Of a DNA stretch of 39,747 nucleotides, positions 15,418 through 24,315 are shown in pieces. The notes beneath the pieces are model-generated. The model was not told where the DNA came from, did not search any database, and saw nothing but the letters and a program-made list of their open reading frames with translations. The stretch is taken from assembly GCA_017307285.1 (NCBI GenBank), contig JAFKFI010000073.1, forward strand, positions 1 through 39,747, given 5' to 3'. Position 1 is the first letter of the stretch. Each line of letters starts with the position of its first letter. A program made the position numbers and the translations under genes. This stretch comes from Alphaproteobacteria bacterium. Lineage in GTDB: Bacteria; Pseudomonadota; Alphaproteobacteria; Acetobacterales; Acetobacteraceae.

Positions 15418-16589
15418 TGGCGTCCGCACCCCGGCCGGGTCCCCTTGCCGGTGTGCGGGTGATCGACCTCACGATCAATGTGCTCGGCCCGTTGGCGACG
15501 CAGATCCTGGGTGACGCCGGAGCGGATGTCATTAAGGTCGAGTCCACCGCCGGCGACCCGACGCGCGAGATGGGCATCACGCGAACGCCGGGCATGGCGG
15601 TGATGTACCTGAACTTGAACCGCAACAAACGCAGCGTCGTGCTCGATTTGAAGCACCCATCCGGACAGGCTTCGATGGCCACCTTGGTGGCTACCGCCGA
15701 TGTCGTGGTCCACAACATGCGGCTGGGTGCGGCCGAACGGCTCGGCCTCGATCCGGCCTCGCTGAGGCGGACGAATCCGCGCCTCATCCATGCCGCCGCA
15801 ACCGGCTTCCGCCAAGCCAGCAGCCGTCGCGACCGCCCGGCGTTCGACGATGTGATCCAAGGCATGAGCGGCATCGCCACGCTCAACCGCGATGCCTCCG
15901 GTGCACCCCGCTATACGCCGATCGCGCTCGCCGACAAGTTCTGCGGCCACGCGCTGGCCTCCGCCATCACCATGGCGCTGTACCATCGGGAGCGCACGGG
16001 TGAAGGGCAGGAGATCCACCTGCCCATGCTGGAGACGCTGCTGGCCTTCAACCTGCCCGAGCATCTGGGCGGAGCCACATTGTGCGAACCGGCATTCGGA
16101 CTCGGCTACAGCCGGATGTTGTCGCCGCATCGGCGTCCCTATGCTACACGAGATGGCTATATCTGCGTCATGGCGGTCACGGACGATCAATGGCACAGGC
16201 TGTTCGGCGCGCTGGGCCGGCCGGAGATGATGCGCGACGCGCGTTTCGCGCGACTGGCGGAGCGCGTGGCCAATATCGGCGAGGCCTATGCCGTGCTGAC
16301 CGAAACGTTCCCGACCCGCGATACCAGGGAGTGGCTGGATATTCTTGAGCGTGCGGACGTGCCCTGCGGGCCTGCCAACACGATCGCTGATCTGCTAGAC
16401 GACCCCTATCTTGCCGAAACGGGATTTTTCCAGGAGGTCGCGCATCCAACCGAAGGCCGGCTCACGATGATGGCGCCCCCGGTTGAATTCTCCGCATCCC
16501 CCGCAACGATCAGACTGCTCCCGCCAAAGCTCGGCGAACATACAGAATCCGTGCTGCGCGAACTGGGGCTGCAAGCCGGCGAGACGTGA
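15417..16589 (+). CDS. Family III CoA transferase (CaiB/BaiF type)
   Basis: 390 residues, starting in a TGATG overlap with the hotdog gene. AGVRVIDLTINVLGPLATQ and GADVIKVES form the conserved N-terminus. Asp173 in PIALADKFCG is the expected catalytic aspartate. Residues RTGEGQEIHLPMLETLLAF and VPCGPANTIADLLDDP are typical of the C-terminal half. It differs from the protein at 10090 (only the framework is shared), so the two probably serve different acids. Last gene of the 13146-16589 operon and convergent with the BadH-like SDR across only 24 bases. Confidence 0.92.
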   Translation: MASAPRPGPLAGVRVIDLTINVLGPLATQILGDAGADVIKVESTAGDPTREMGITRTPGMAVMYLNLNRNKRSVVLDLKHPSGQASMATLVATADVVVHNMRLGAAERLGLDPASLRRTNPRLIHAAATGFRQASSRRDRPAFDDVIQGMSGIATLNRDASGAPRYTPIALADKFCGHALASAITMALYHRERTGEGQEIHLPMLETLLAFNLPEHLGGATLCEPAFGLGYSRMLSPHRRPYATRDGYICVMAVTDDQWHRLFGALGRPEMMRDARFARLAERVANIGEAYAVLTETFPTRDTREWLDILERADVPCGPANTIADLLDDPYLAETGFFQEVAHPTEGRLTMMAPPVEFSASPATIRLLPPKLGEHTESVLRELGLQAGET

Positions 16590-16613
16590 AGCCTCGCCGG
16601 GTCGCTGGCCGCG

Positions 16614-17363
16614 TCAGTCCACCATCGTCAGCCCGCCGCTGACGCTGAGGACCTGACCGGTGACATAGTCGGTGCGCGGACCGAGGAAGAACATCACCGC
16701 CTCGGCGATCTCCTGTGGCTGGGCAACACGGCGGAACGGAATGGCGCGGGTCAGCGCCTCGCGCATCCGTTCCGGCTGGGCCTGAAGCAGCGGCGTGTCG
16801 GTCGGCCCAGGGCAGACGCAGTTCACGTTGATGCGGCTTCTGGCCATTTCCCGCGCCAGCGACTTGGTGAACGCGATGATCCCGCCCTTGGCGGCCGAAT
16901 AGACCGTTTCACCCATGCTGCCGACGCGGCCGGCGTCGCTGGAGATGTTGACGATCTTGCCCTTTCCGGCGGCGATCATCGGCGGCAGCACGCCGCGGCA
17001 AAGGCGCACCGCGCCCAACAGGTTGATGTTGATAAGCCGCTCCCATATGGCGGGGTCGTTTTCCATGAAGGGCTGGATGCGGTCCCAGCCGGCGGCGTTC
17101 ACCAGCCCGTCCAGCCGGCCACCGGCGGCCGCGTTCGCACCGGCGGCAAACTCCTCCACGGACGCCGCCTGCGTCAGGTCGAGTTTCAGGAACTCGACGC
17201 GCAATCCCTGTCCCGCCGCGTCCTTGGCGACCGCATGCCCGGCGTCTTCGGTCACGTCGCCAATGATGACGCGGGCGCCTTCCCGTGCGAGCAGGAACAC
17301 GGTTGCCTTACCGATTCCCGACGCGCCGCCGGTGACCGCGACAACGCGATCTGCCATATCCAT
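16614..17363 (-). CDS. SDR resembling 2-hydroxycyclohexanecarboxyl-CoA dehydrogenase (BadH-like)
   Basis: 249 residues with TGGASGIG, NAAGWD, the Ser in NISSDAGRVGS and YSAAK, all catalytic residues present. Several stretches match my recollection of Rhodopseudomonas BadH: the NAAGWD-WERLI-INL segment, SDAxRVGSxGExVY, and VNCVCPGPTDTPLL followed by TGQVLSVSGGLTM at the C-terminus. BadH oxidises 2-hydroxycyclohexanecarboxyl-CoA to the 2-keto form in alicyclic acid degradation. Similarity is from recall and not computed; other hydroxyacyl-CoA dehydrogenases are possible. AAGGA precedes ATG 17363. It is 27 bases downstream of the luciferase-like gene in a Rieske - LLM - SDR operon. Confidence 0.87.
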   Translation of the reverse strand: MDMADRVVAVTGGASGIGKATVFLLAREGARVIIGDVTEDAGHAVAKDAAGQGLRVEFLKLDLTQAASVEEFAAGANAAAGGRLDGLVNAAGWDRIQPFMENDPAIWERLININLLGAVRLCRGVLPPMIAAGKGKIVNISSDAGRVGSMGETVYSAAKGGIIAFTKSLAREMARSRINVNCVCPGPTDTPLLQAQPERMREALTRAIPFRRVAQPQEIAEAVMFFLGPRTDYVTGQVLSVSGGLTMVD

Positions 17364-17390
17364 CGATTATTTTCCTTTTCGTTCGCGTTA

Positions 17391-18491
17391 TCAGGCGGCG
17401 CTTGCCATGCCGCCGACCTCTGCCTCGACATTTAGCGCCTTCAGCTTCGGTAGAACATGACTGGCGAATAGCCGCATGCTGGCCTGCGCCATCGGATACG
17501 GCATGCCGCCGTAGCTGAAGATTGTAACAAATCCAGAACAGTCCGTCAGTCGCTGGAAGTGCAGCATCTGCTCCAATACCTGTTCGGGCGTTCCGCGCAC
17601 CTGCAAGTCGGCAAGGAAGTTGACGAAAGCATCGATCCCGTGCTTGGAAATATTCCGCGCCAGCGCTCCATAGTATTCGTAACCGTTGATGTCCGCCAAG
17701 CCTTCATTGTGGAATTCGTAATGCTCCAGCGCCGACCGGCTGTAGCGGCGGGTATACCGCTCGTGCATCTCCTGTGCCATGGCGGCGTCCTCGTGGCAGG
17801 CGACGAAGCAGACCATCAACGGCTTCGGGGGTTCGCTGCCGGGATGCATCTCCCGGTAGATCGCCCTGTATTCGTTTAGTTCCGCCACCGTCTTGTCCCA
17901 CGGCTTCTGCGCGATGATCATCACGCCAATGCCCAGACGCGCCATGATCCGCGCCGATTCCGGCGACACGGCCGAGGCATAGACCCTTCCCTTGAAACTG
18001 CGGAATGGCTTTGGGCGGATTTGGATGGGTTTCTGCTGATACAGCTTGCCGTCGGACTGGATCACTCCGGTTTCCAGCGCGCCCAGGATCGCTTCCGTAT
18101 GCTCGACGAAGCGTTGCCGGGACTGACCCATATCCAGGCGGAAACCGTCGAACTCCACCCGCCCAAGGCCCCGGCCGAGGCCCAGGATCGCACGCCCGTC
18201 CGAAACGTGGTCCAGCACCGAGATCTCCTCGGCAAGCCGCACCGGGTCGTGCCAGGGCACCACCATGACCATCGATCCCAACTGCACCCGCCGTGTGCGC
18301 CCGGCCATGTAGGTCAGGAACTGCGATACGTTCGGGCACATCGTGTAGTTGTCGAAATGATGCTCGGCGGACCAGATGGAATCGAAGCTCAACGGTTCCG
18401 CCTGGTCGGCAAGCGCCAGTTCATTCCGATACACCTCGTGATCCGTCAGGCCAGTGAGATTCTGAAAGAACGTACTCAGTCCAACATGCAT
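17391..18491 (-). CDS. LLM-class (bacterial luciferase-like) flavin-dependent monooxygenase
   Basis: 366 residues. Luciferase-family TIM barrel features are SIWSAEHHFDNYTMCPN near the N-terminus, MVVPWHDPVRLAEEISVLD, GRAILGLGRGLGRVEFDGF, and GTPEQVLEQMLHFQ with a Gly-rich C-terminal strand. Members oxidise substrates with reduced FMN (some use F420) supplied by a reductase, which is not evident nearby. GGAGAG precedes ATG 18491 by 7 bases. It sits between the Rieske oxygenase (36 bases upstream) and the BadH-like SDR, so it probably acts on the same ring compound. Specific reaction unknown. Confidence 0.9.
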   Translation of the reverse strand: MHVGLSTFFQNLTGLTDHEVYRNELALADQAEPLSFDSIWSAEHHFDNYTMCPNVSQFLTYMAGRTRRVQLGSMVMVVPWHDPVRLAEEISVLDHVSDGRAILGLGRGLGRVEFDGFRLDMGQSRQRFVEHTEAILGALETGVIQSDGKLYQQKPIQIRPKPFRSFKGRVYASAVSPESARIMARLGIGVMIIAQKPWDKTVAELNEYRAIYREMHPGSEPPKPLMVCFVACHEDAAMAQEMHERYTRRYSRSALEHYEFHNEGLADINGYEYYGALARNISKHGIDAFVNFLADLQVRGTPEQVLEQMLHFQRLTDCSGFVTIFSYGGMPYPMAQASMRLFASHVLPKLKALNVEAEVGGMASAA

Positions 18492-18527
18492 GCTTGTCTC
18501 TCCGGGATTACGGGTCGGGATGGCTGG

Positions 18528-19682
18528 TCAGCCGCCCATGAGGCCGAGTTCGGTGCGGATCGCCCGGTGATAATGCGCCAGGGCTGGCTCGTTGCGGCCA
18601 AACGTCACATGGTCCTGGGCGCCAGAACCGAAGGCGCGCTGCATGCCGGCGGCGAGCGGGAAGTCCTCGTCCTGGACGGTTCGCATCAGCAAATCCATGT
18701 TCTTGTCCCAGTATCGGCGCGCCTTCTCAGTCGCCGGTTCCTCGGGGGCATAGAGCGAAACGTGCATGAGGCTTTCATTGGCACCGTCTCCGGCTGGATA
18801 CACGCGCCATGTCTCGACATGGTCACCCTGCCAGATGAGTACGACGTTCGGGAACAGGACATACACCACGGCGGTATGCCGCAGCACGTTCCAATCCGGC
18901 TCCGGTGTCGTCCGCAGGTCGCCAATGGTCTTGCGCGGCACCGCCATGCGCAGGTTCGGCCCGTTGCCGCGAAACGCCGCCGCCGTGCCATGCAGCAGCG
19001 GTGCGATGGTGTTCCGGTGCAGTACCGGAACATGATACACTTCCAGGAACGTATCGATCACCAGCTTCCAGTTCAGCGGCTGGCGCAGTACGCGGGTTTC
19101 GTAGTGCGTGTAAGACCCAAGCCCGTAGCTGCCGAGTTCCGGACCCAGCCCGCATAGCTGCGCGTCGGGGTCGATGGCCGGCCCAGCCGAGGGGCGCACC
19201 CAGATCAGTCCGTCCTTTTCGGCCGCCGGCAGGCGTGTCAACCCATAGTCCGCCAGGTCGATGTCCCCAAAAGAGCGCCGTTCAGCGATACTCGCGAGCC
19301 GGCCGTCCAGGTCATAACTCCACGCGTGATAAGGGCAGGTGAACCGGTCCTTGGAGACGCCACATCCCTCAGCCACGCGGGTCCCGCGATGCCGGCAGAC
19401 ATTGAGGAAGCCGTTCACGCCGCCTTCCGCATTGCGCACGATCAGGATCGGGGGACCGGCGAAGTCGTTGGTCATGTAGGAGCCGGGCGCAGGCAAATCG
19501 CAACTCAGTCCCATGACGAGCGGACCTGTGCGAAAGAATCGCTCCCGCTCAAGCTTTACCTGATCGGCAGAGACGTAGTCGCTCACGGGGTTGCGGAACA
19601 AATCGTCAGCCAGCGCCGTGCGCCGCCCGTCGAGTGCCGACAACAATTCCTGGCCGAGTTCGACCTGCATGGCATGGTTCAT
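18528..19682 (-). CDS. Rieske non-heme iron oxygenase, alpha subunit
   Basis: 384 residues. The Rieske [2Fe-2S] ligands are Cys96, His98 (CRHRG) and Cys116, His119 (CPYHAW). The catalytic domain has NWKLVIDTFLEVYHVPVLH, giving the mononuclear-iron His217 and His222 and a bridging-region Asp210. No beta subunit gene is adjacent, as is common for alpha3-type oxygenases that demethylate or hydroxylate aromatic, steroid or quaternary amine substrates. A reductase is also missing locally; the ferredoxin at 25765 could be a partner but is distant. Its promoter region at 19721-19762 carries two inverted repeats. First gene of an operon with LLM and BadH-like SDR. Confidence 0.92.
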   Translation of the reverse strand: MNHAMQVELGQELLSALDGRRTALADDLFRNPVSDYVSADQVKLERERFFRTGPLVMGLSCDLPAPGSYMTNDFAGPPILIVRNAEGGVNGFLNVCRHRGTRVAEGCGVSKDRFTCPYHAWSYDLDGRLASIAERRSFGDIDLADYGLTRLPAAEKDGLIWVRPSAGPAIDPDAQLCGLGPELGSYGLGSYTHYETRVLRQPLNWKLVIDTFLEVYHVPVLHRNTIAPLLHGTAAAFRGNGPNLRMAVPRKTIGDLRTTPEPDWNVLRHTAVVYVLFPNVVLIWQGDHVETWRVYPAGDGANESLMHVSLYAPEEPATEKARRYWDKNMDLLMRTVQDEDFPLAAGMQRAFGSGAQDHVTFGRNEPALAHYHRAIRTELGLMGG

Positions 19683-19720
19683 AAGCCTGCCTCTCCTGCT
19701 CGCGGCGAAACCGATAACGT

Positions 19721-19739
19721 ATCAACCACCGCATTTGAT
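19721..19739. promoter_or_regulatory. Inverted repeat ATCAA-N9-TTGAT upstream of the Rieske oxygenase
   Basis: A 19-base repeat located 39-57 bases before the oxygenase start, partly overlapping a TATATC -10-like element read on the minus strand. Adjacent to a second, better conserved site at 19745-19762. Confidence 0.45.
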
Positions 19740-19744
19740 ATAAT

Positions 19745-19762
19745 CTACCAAACAACCGTTAG
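19745..19762. promoter_or_regulatory. Operator-like 18-base site upstream of the Rieske oxygenase
   Basis: CTACCAAACAACCGTTAG has arms CTACC and GTTAG 8 bases apart, the same 5+8+5 spacing as the site at 33973-33990, and contains ACCAAAC. It is part of the six-site family. Confidence 0.55.
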
Positions 19763-19809
19763 ACTGTCCAGGCATTATAGCCCGGAGCGCGTTTGGATGA
19801 CGCGCCGAC

Positions 19810-21501
19810 TCAACCGCGAAGGCCAAGCTCCTCGATCATGTGCCGGCGGATCAGGAATTTCTGGATCTTGCCCGTGACGGTCATCGGAAAGGAGTCCACG
19901 AAACGGATGTAGCGGGGGATTTTCTGGTGGGCGATCCGGCCGCGGCAGAAGGCGCGGATTTCCTCCTCGACAAGCGTCTCACCGTCGGTCAACCGGATCC
20001 ACGCACAAAGTTCTTCCCCGAATTTGTCGTCCGGCACGCCGACCACCTGAACGGTCTGCACTCTGGGATGCTGGAACAGGAAATCCTCGATCTCCCGCGG
20101 ATACAGATTCTCACCGCCCCTGATCACCATGTCCTTGATCCGGCCGACAATCGCGCAATAGCCCTCGGCGTCGATCATGGCCAGGTCGCCCGTATGCAGC
20201 CACCGGGCGCTGTCGATTGTCTCCCGCGTCTTTGCATCATCGTCCCAATAGCCCAGCATCACCACGTAGCCGCGGATGCAGAGTTCGCCTTTGTCGCCGG
20301 CGGCGACCATCTTGCCGTCAAGGTCCACGACCTTGGCCTCGACATGCGGCAGCACCCTGCCGATCGTCGTGGCCCGGCGTTCCAGTGGGTCGTCGAGACG
20401 GCTCAGGAACGTGCCGGGGCTAGTTTCGGTCATTCCATAGGCGATCGCCAGATCGCGCATGTGCATCCGGTCAACCACCCGCTTCACGATCTCTATCGGA
20501 CAGGGCGATCCGCCCATGATGCCTGTCCGCAGCGTCTTAAGGTCGAAGGATGCGAAGTCCGGATGATCGAGTTCGGCGATAAACATCGTCGGAACGCCGA
20601 ACAGGGCGGTGCAGCGTTCGGCCTCGACCGCAGCCAGCACGGCGCCAGGATCGAATCCCTCGCCAGGGTAGATCACCGCGGCGCCATGCACCAAGCAGCC
20701 GAGGTTGCCAGCCACCATGCCAAAGCAGTGGTAGAGCGGAACCGGCAAACAGAGCCGGTCGGCTTCGGTCAACCGCAGTCCGTCAGTCAGATAGAAGGCA
20801 TTGTTCAGAATGTTATGATGCGACAGCGTCGCCCCTTTCGGTGAGCCGGTCGTGCCCGACGTGAACTGGATGTTGATCGGATCGTCGCACTGCAATGTCG
20901 GAGCCAGCGCCCGCACCTGTTCATCGGTTTCCGCCGTCGCCGCCAGCGCCACTTCATCGAACGGCAGGAAGCCTGGTTCGGACGTGTCAGAGATTAGTAT
21001 GGCGATCTTCAAGTGCGGCAACCGCGCGCTGTCCGCCGGCCATGCTTCATCCATGAGTTCCGGCAGTAGGGCGTGCATCATGCCGACATAGTCGCTGCTC
21101 TTGAAAGCGCGGGCAAGCACAAGGCCCCGGCATTGCGACAGGTTCAGCACGTATTCGAGTTCCGCCGCCCTGTAGGCCGGATTGATGGTGACCAGGATCA
21201 CCCCCGCCTTGGCCGCGGCATATTGCGTAAGGAGCCATTCTGCATTGTTTGGCGACCAGATGCCAAGCCGGTCGCCCGGCCGAAGCCCGAGGGCCAGCAG
21301 CCCCGAGGCGACCCGATCCGCCCGCTCCCGCAACTCCGCGTAACTCCACCGGATGTCCTGGTGGCAGGCCACCATGGCGTCGCGATCGGCCCAGATATCA
21401 GCCGCGCGATCCAGCGCGGCGCCGATCGTCTCTCCACGTAGCGGTATGTCGCTGACACCGTGGACGTAGCTCAGCGCGGCGGGTTGGCAGTCATTCGGCA
21501 T
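19810..21501 (-). CDS. AMP-forming acyl-CoA synthetase (FadD-like)
   Basis: 563 residues, full length for the adenylate-forming superfamily. Motifs are [18 protein letters not shown] (P-loop-like A3), [14 protein letters not shown] (A5), [15 protein letters not shown] (A7), [20 protein letters not shown] (A8) and the A10 lysine in [10 protein letters not shown]. It converts a carboxylic acid, ATP and CoA to acyl-CoA, AMP and PPi. ATG 21501 follows GGGAGGAACGTT. It is divergent from the second ligase at 21644; the intergenic region holds a palindromic site at 21571. It precedes the Rieske gene by 127 bases but that gene has its own promoter region. Substrate range open (medium to long or ring acids). 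Confidence 0.93.
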   Translation of the reverse strand: MPNDCQPAALSYVHGVSDIPLRGETIGAALDRAADIWADRDAMVACHQDIRWSYAELRERADRVASGLLALGLRPGDRLGIWSPNNAEWLLTQYAAAKAGVILVTINPAYRAAELEYVLNLSQCRGLVLARAFKSSDYVGMMHALLPELMDEAWPADSARLPHLKIAILISDTSEPGFLPFDEVALAATAETDEQVRALAPTLQCDDPINIQFTSGTTGSPKGATLSHHNILNNAFYLTDGLRLTEADRLCLPVPLYHCFGMVAGNLGCLVHGAAVIYPGEGFDPGAVLAAVEAERCTALFGVPTMFIAELDHPDFASFDLKTLRTGIMGGSPCPIEIVKRVVDRMHMRDLAIAYGMTETSPGTFLSRLDDPLERRATTIGRVLPHVEAKVVDLDGKMVAAGDKGELCIRGYVVMLGYWDDDAKTRETIDSARWLHTGDLAMIDAEGYCAIVGRIKDMVIRGGENLYPREIEDFLFQHPRVQTVQVVGVPDDKFGEELCAWIRLTDGETLVEEEIRAFCRGRIAHQKIPRYIRFVDSFPMTVTGKIQKFLIRRHMIEELGLRG

Positions 21502-21570
21502 AACGTTCCTCCCTGGGAATTTATTGCTTGCCCCGGAAGCTTTTGCCTGCGAGGGATATGGCCACCTAGA

Positions 21571-21584
21571 CTACCAAACGTTAG
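21571..21584. promoter_or_regulatory. Operator-like palindrome between divergent ligase genes
   Basis: CTACCAAACGTTAG, arms CTACC and GTTAG around AAAC, lies in the 142-base gap between the two divergent acyl-CoA ligases and could regulate both. Same core as sites at 1921 and 36066. Confidence 0.55.
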
Positions 21585-21643
21585 CATGACTTTGAACGTC
21601 AGACGAGGGCTTTGCCGCATTAGGACGAGCCAGGGAGCGAAAT

Positions 21644-23266
21644 ATGATACAGCCGAACGATGTGACCGAACGAAGATGCACGATGCGCGCCGCGGGCCAT
21701 TGGCGCGATGTCGTGCTGACCGATTTCCTGGACCGCTGGGCGGCCGAACGCCCCGATAGCATAGCCGTCGTTGACCACAACAGCGTGACCGGGATACGTA
21801 CCGAGCTGACGTTCAGCGAGTTGGCCGGACGGGTTGACCGGCTCGCCGCCGGCCTCGCCCGGCTGGGTGTCGGGCGAGGCGACGTGGTCTCGTTTCAATT
21901 GCCTAATTGGTGGCAGTTCAATGCCCTTCATCTGGCGGCGCTTCGGCTTGGCGCCGTCACCAACCCGCTGATGCCGATTTTTCGCGAACGCGAACTCGGC
22001 TTCATGCTAGGCCTCGCCGAGAGCAAGGTACTGGTGGTGCCGCGCGTGTTTCGCGGCTTCGATCATCGGGCCATGGCCGAACGGTTGCGTCCCGGCCTGC
22101 CGGCGCTACGGCATCTGCTGGTGATCGGCGGAGAGGACGAGACGTCCTTTGAAGCCCTGATGGAGACACCGGCGCCGTCCGCCCGGACGTTCCGCCCAGA
22201 CCCGGATGACGTCATCCAGCTGCTTTATACCTCCGGCACCACCGGCGAGCCAAAAGGTGCCATGCATACATCCAACACGCTGTTCAGCAACGTCATACCC
22301 TATGCCGAACGGCTCGGCCTGACCGCGGCGGATCCGGTGCTGATGGCCTCGCCGATGGCGCACCAGACCGGCTTCATGTACGGCTTGATGATGGCGATGT
22401 GGCTCGGCGCCAAGAATGTCCTACAGGATGTCTGGAGCGCCGAACGCGCGGCCGACATCATCGCCGCCGAGGGCGTCGCCTTTACCATGGCATCGACGCC
22501 GTTCCTCAGCGATCTGGTCGAGGTCGCGGAACGCCGGCCCGAGGCATTCCGCCGCTTCCGCATTTTCCTGGCAGGCGGCGCACCGATCCCGCGCGTACTG
22601 GCCCGGCACGCCGCCGAGGCGCTCGGCTGCGCGATCGTCTCCGGCTGGGGCATGACGGAGAATGGCGCCATGGCGATCGGCAAGCTGGACGATCCGCCGG
22701 AAAAAATATTCGAAACCGACGGCTGCCCGCTGCCCGGGATGGAGCTTCGGGTCGTCGATGCGGACTGGAAGGCGTTGCCCAGCGGCGAGGAGGGCCAGTT
22801 GCAGGCCCGCGGATGCAGCAATTTCGTCGGTTATCTAAAGCGCCCCGAACTGAACAACACCGACGCGGACGGCTGGTTCGATACGGGCGATCTGGCTCGC
22901 CTCGATGCCGACGGTTATGTCCGCATTACCGGCCGCGCAAAGGACATCATCATCCGAGGCGGCGAGAATGTTCCGGTGGTCGAGATCGAGCAGGTTCTCT
23001 ACCGCCATCCTGCGGTGCAGGAGGTTGCTATCGTCGCCATGCCGGACCCGCGGCTTGGGGAGCGCTGCTGCGCCTTCGTGGTGACGCGTGAGGGCGAACA
23101 CTTCGACATGGGCGAGATGCGACGCTTCCTGGAAGAGCAAGGGATGGCGCGGCATTACATGCCGGAGCGGCTGGAGATCGTTCCGGAACTGCCCAAGACG
23201 CCGAGCGGCAAGATTCAGAAATTCCGGTTGCGCGATGCAGCCCGGACGTTTGCCGGCAATGCCTGA
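21644..23266 (+). CDS. AMP-forming acyl-CoA ligase resembling cyclohexanecarboxylate-CoA ligase (AliA-like)
   Basis: 540 residues. Adenylation motifs: YTSGTTGEPKGAMHT, SGWGMTENGAMAIG, WFDTGDLARLDADGY, GRAKDIIIRGGENVPVVEIE and the A10 lysine in PKTPSGKIQKF. The stretches VVSFQLPNWWQFNALHLAA and VTNPLMPIFRERELGFML are, from memory, typical of proteins annotated as cyclohexanecarboxylate-CoA ligases. An internal ATG at codon 14 (MRAAGHWRD) matches the usual start of that group and is an alternative, but no clear ribosome site separates the two. Together with the BadH-like SDR and the AliB-like dehydrogenase it points to activation of an alicyclic acid. The insertion-sequence island begins 173 bases after its stop. 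Confidence 0.9.
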   Translation: MIQPNDVTERRCTMRAAGHWRDVVLTDFLDRWAAERPDSIAVVDHNSVTGIRTELTFSELAGRVDRLAAGLARLGVGRGDVVSFQLPNWWQFNALHLAALRLGAVTNPLMPIFRERELGFMLGLAESKVLVVPRVFRGFDHRAMAERLRPGLPALRHLLVIGGEDETSFEALMETPAPSARTFRPDPDDVIQLLYTSGTTGEPKGAMHTSNTLFSNVIPYAERLGLTAADPVLMASPMAHQTGFMYGLMMAMWLGAKNVLQDVWSAERAADIIAAEGVAFTMASTPFLSDLVEVAERRPEAFRRFRIFLAGGAPIPRVLARHAAEALGCAIVSGWGMTENGAMAIGKLDDPPEKIFETDGCPLPGMELRVVDADWKALPSGEEGQLQARGCSNFVGYLKRPELNNTDADGWFDTGDLARLDADGYVRITGRAKDIIIRGGENVPVVEIEQVLYRHPAVQEVAIVAMPDPRLGERCCAFVVTREGEHFDMGEMRRFLEEQGMARHYMPERLEIVPELPKTPSGKIQKFRLRDAARTFAGNA

Positions 23267-23431
23267 CATGCCCGACGGAAATAGACCATGGCCGGGTCTC
23301 AAACGGGCCCTGTCATGGTCCATCCTTTGCGCCGCCGCGAGCCACCAAGGTCAACGGCCGCCTCTTCTGGCGCTTGAGGGCTGCATCGCTGACGGCCAAG
23401 CTTTTGAAAGATCACTCCTGTCCGGTCGATA
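23267..23431. other. Gene-free stretch between ligase and insertion sequence
   Basis: No supported gene. GACCATG and CATGGTC form 7-base arms about 23 bases apart just after the ligase stop and could fold, but no T-run follows. ATGGTCCAT occurs here and again about 0.95 kb away beyond the IS, possibly by chance. Confidence 0.35.
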
Positions 23432-23439
23432 ACTGAACA
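23432..23439 (+). repeat. Left target-site duplication of the IS1595-type element
   Basis: ACTGAACA, repeated exactly at 24245-24252 on the other side of the element. Confidence 0.9.
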
Positions 23440-24244
23440 CCGGGGTGTCCATTTAACCGGAGTTGAGCAAGACTGGGGCAATGTTTGAAGCGGACCCTGG
23501 AGATCGGCTCTTACCAGACAGTGTGGGCGATCCTTCATCGCCTGCGGTCTGTACTGATTCGCCCCGATCGGGAGCGCCTTTGCGGGAAGGTGGAGGTGGA
23601 CGAAACCTACATTGGAGGCAAAGAATCTGGCCTTTCGGGAGGCCGTGCCAAAGGGAAGAAGATCCTGACGTGTATCGCGATCGAGATCCTGGAGCCGAAG
23701 GGATTCGGGCGCTGTCGAATGGCGCCCGTGGCGGATGCCTCCTCAGAATCGCTTCACTCCTTCGTGGTGGATAACATCGAGCCGGGCGCGACGGTCATCA
23801 CCGATGCATGGCAGGGTTACCGGTGGCTGGAGAAGAATGGGTACATCCATGACCGCCGTAGCCAGCGGGCCGCATCTGCGCGAGGCGAGGACCTTGGAGA
23901 ACTTCTGCCAGGCGTGCATCGAATAGCGTCCCTTGCAAAACGATGGCTGCTGGGCACCCACCAGGGAGCGGTGGATTCCGCACACTTGCCCAGCTACCTG
24001 GACGAGTTCGTGTTCCGCTTCAACCGCCGCCGCTCACGTAGCAGAGGGATGCTGTTCTACCGGGTCCTGGAGCTTGCTGTCGCGCATGGACCGGTTCGTT
24101 ACCAAGACCTTGTTATGAGCCAGAGCCCAAAGGCTGTTCCTCCCAAGCCGCCGAGACAACGCGGACATCCGCCCAGCTTGGCGCGACCTTCGCCGAGCCG
24201 CCCGTGGAGGCAAATCCCTAACTCCGGTTAAATGGACACCCCGG
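23440..24244 (+). mobile_element. IS1595-family insertion sequence (805 bp) with perfect ends and 8-bp target duplication
   Basis: The terminal inverted repeats at 23440-23464 and 24220-24244 are identical over 25 bases when one is reversed; both begin CCGGGGTGTCC. Outside them the direct repeat ACTGAACA occurs at 23432-23439 and 24245-24252, an 8-base target duplication as expected for IS1595. The interior carries one transposase frame that lacks the family's N-terminal zinc-ribbon part, so this copy looks like an internally deleted derivative that could still be moved in trans. Intact ends and duplication suggest a recent insertion, which landed beside an older IS4-type relic. Confidence 0.93.
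23485..24231 (+). pseudogene. IS1595-family transposase, N-terminally truncated
   Basis: The open frame (248 codons from TTG 23485) begins at the GSYQTVWAILHRLR region of ISPna2-group transposases, whose full proteins have roughly 100 more residues carrying a zinc ribbon. Catalytic positions remain: VDETYIGG (first Asp), VITDAWQGY (second Asp) and YLDEFVFRFNRR (Glu/Asn region), along with KRWLLGTHQGAV. There is no room between the left inverted repeat and this frame for the missing domain, and no suitable start codon. Probably inactive by itself. The frame runs into the right inverted repeat, ending within it. Confidence 0.85.
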
Positions 24245-24252
24245 ACTGAACA
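24245..24252 (+). repeat. Right target-site duplication of the IS1595-type element
   Basis: ACTGAACA, exact copy of 23432-23439, directly abutting the right inverted repeat. Confidence 0.9.
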
Positions 24253-24315
24253 AATGCGATTGGTTATGGTCCATGACGGGATCGAAACCGTAGGCCGCTC
24301 CCAAAGCCGTAGATG

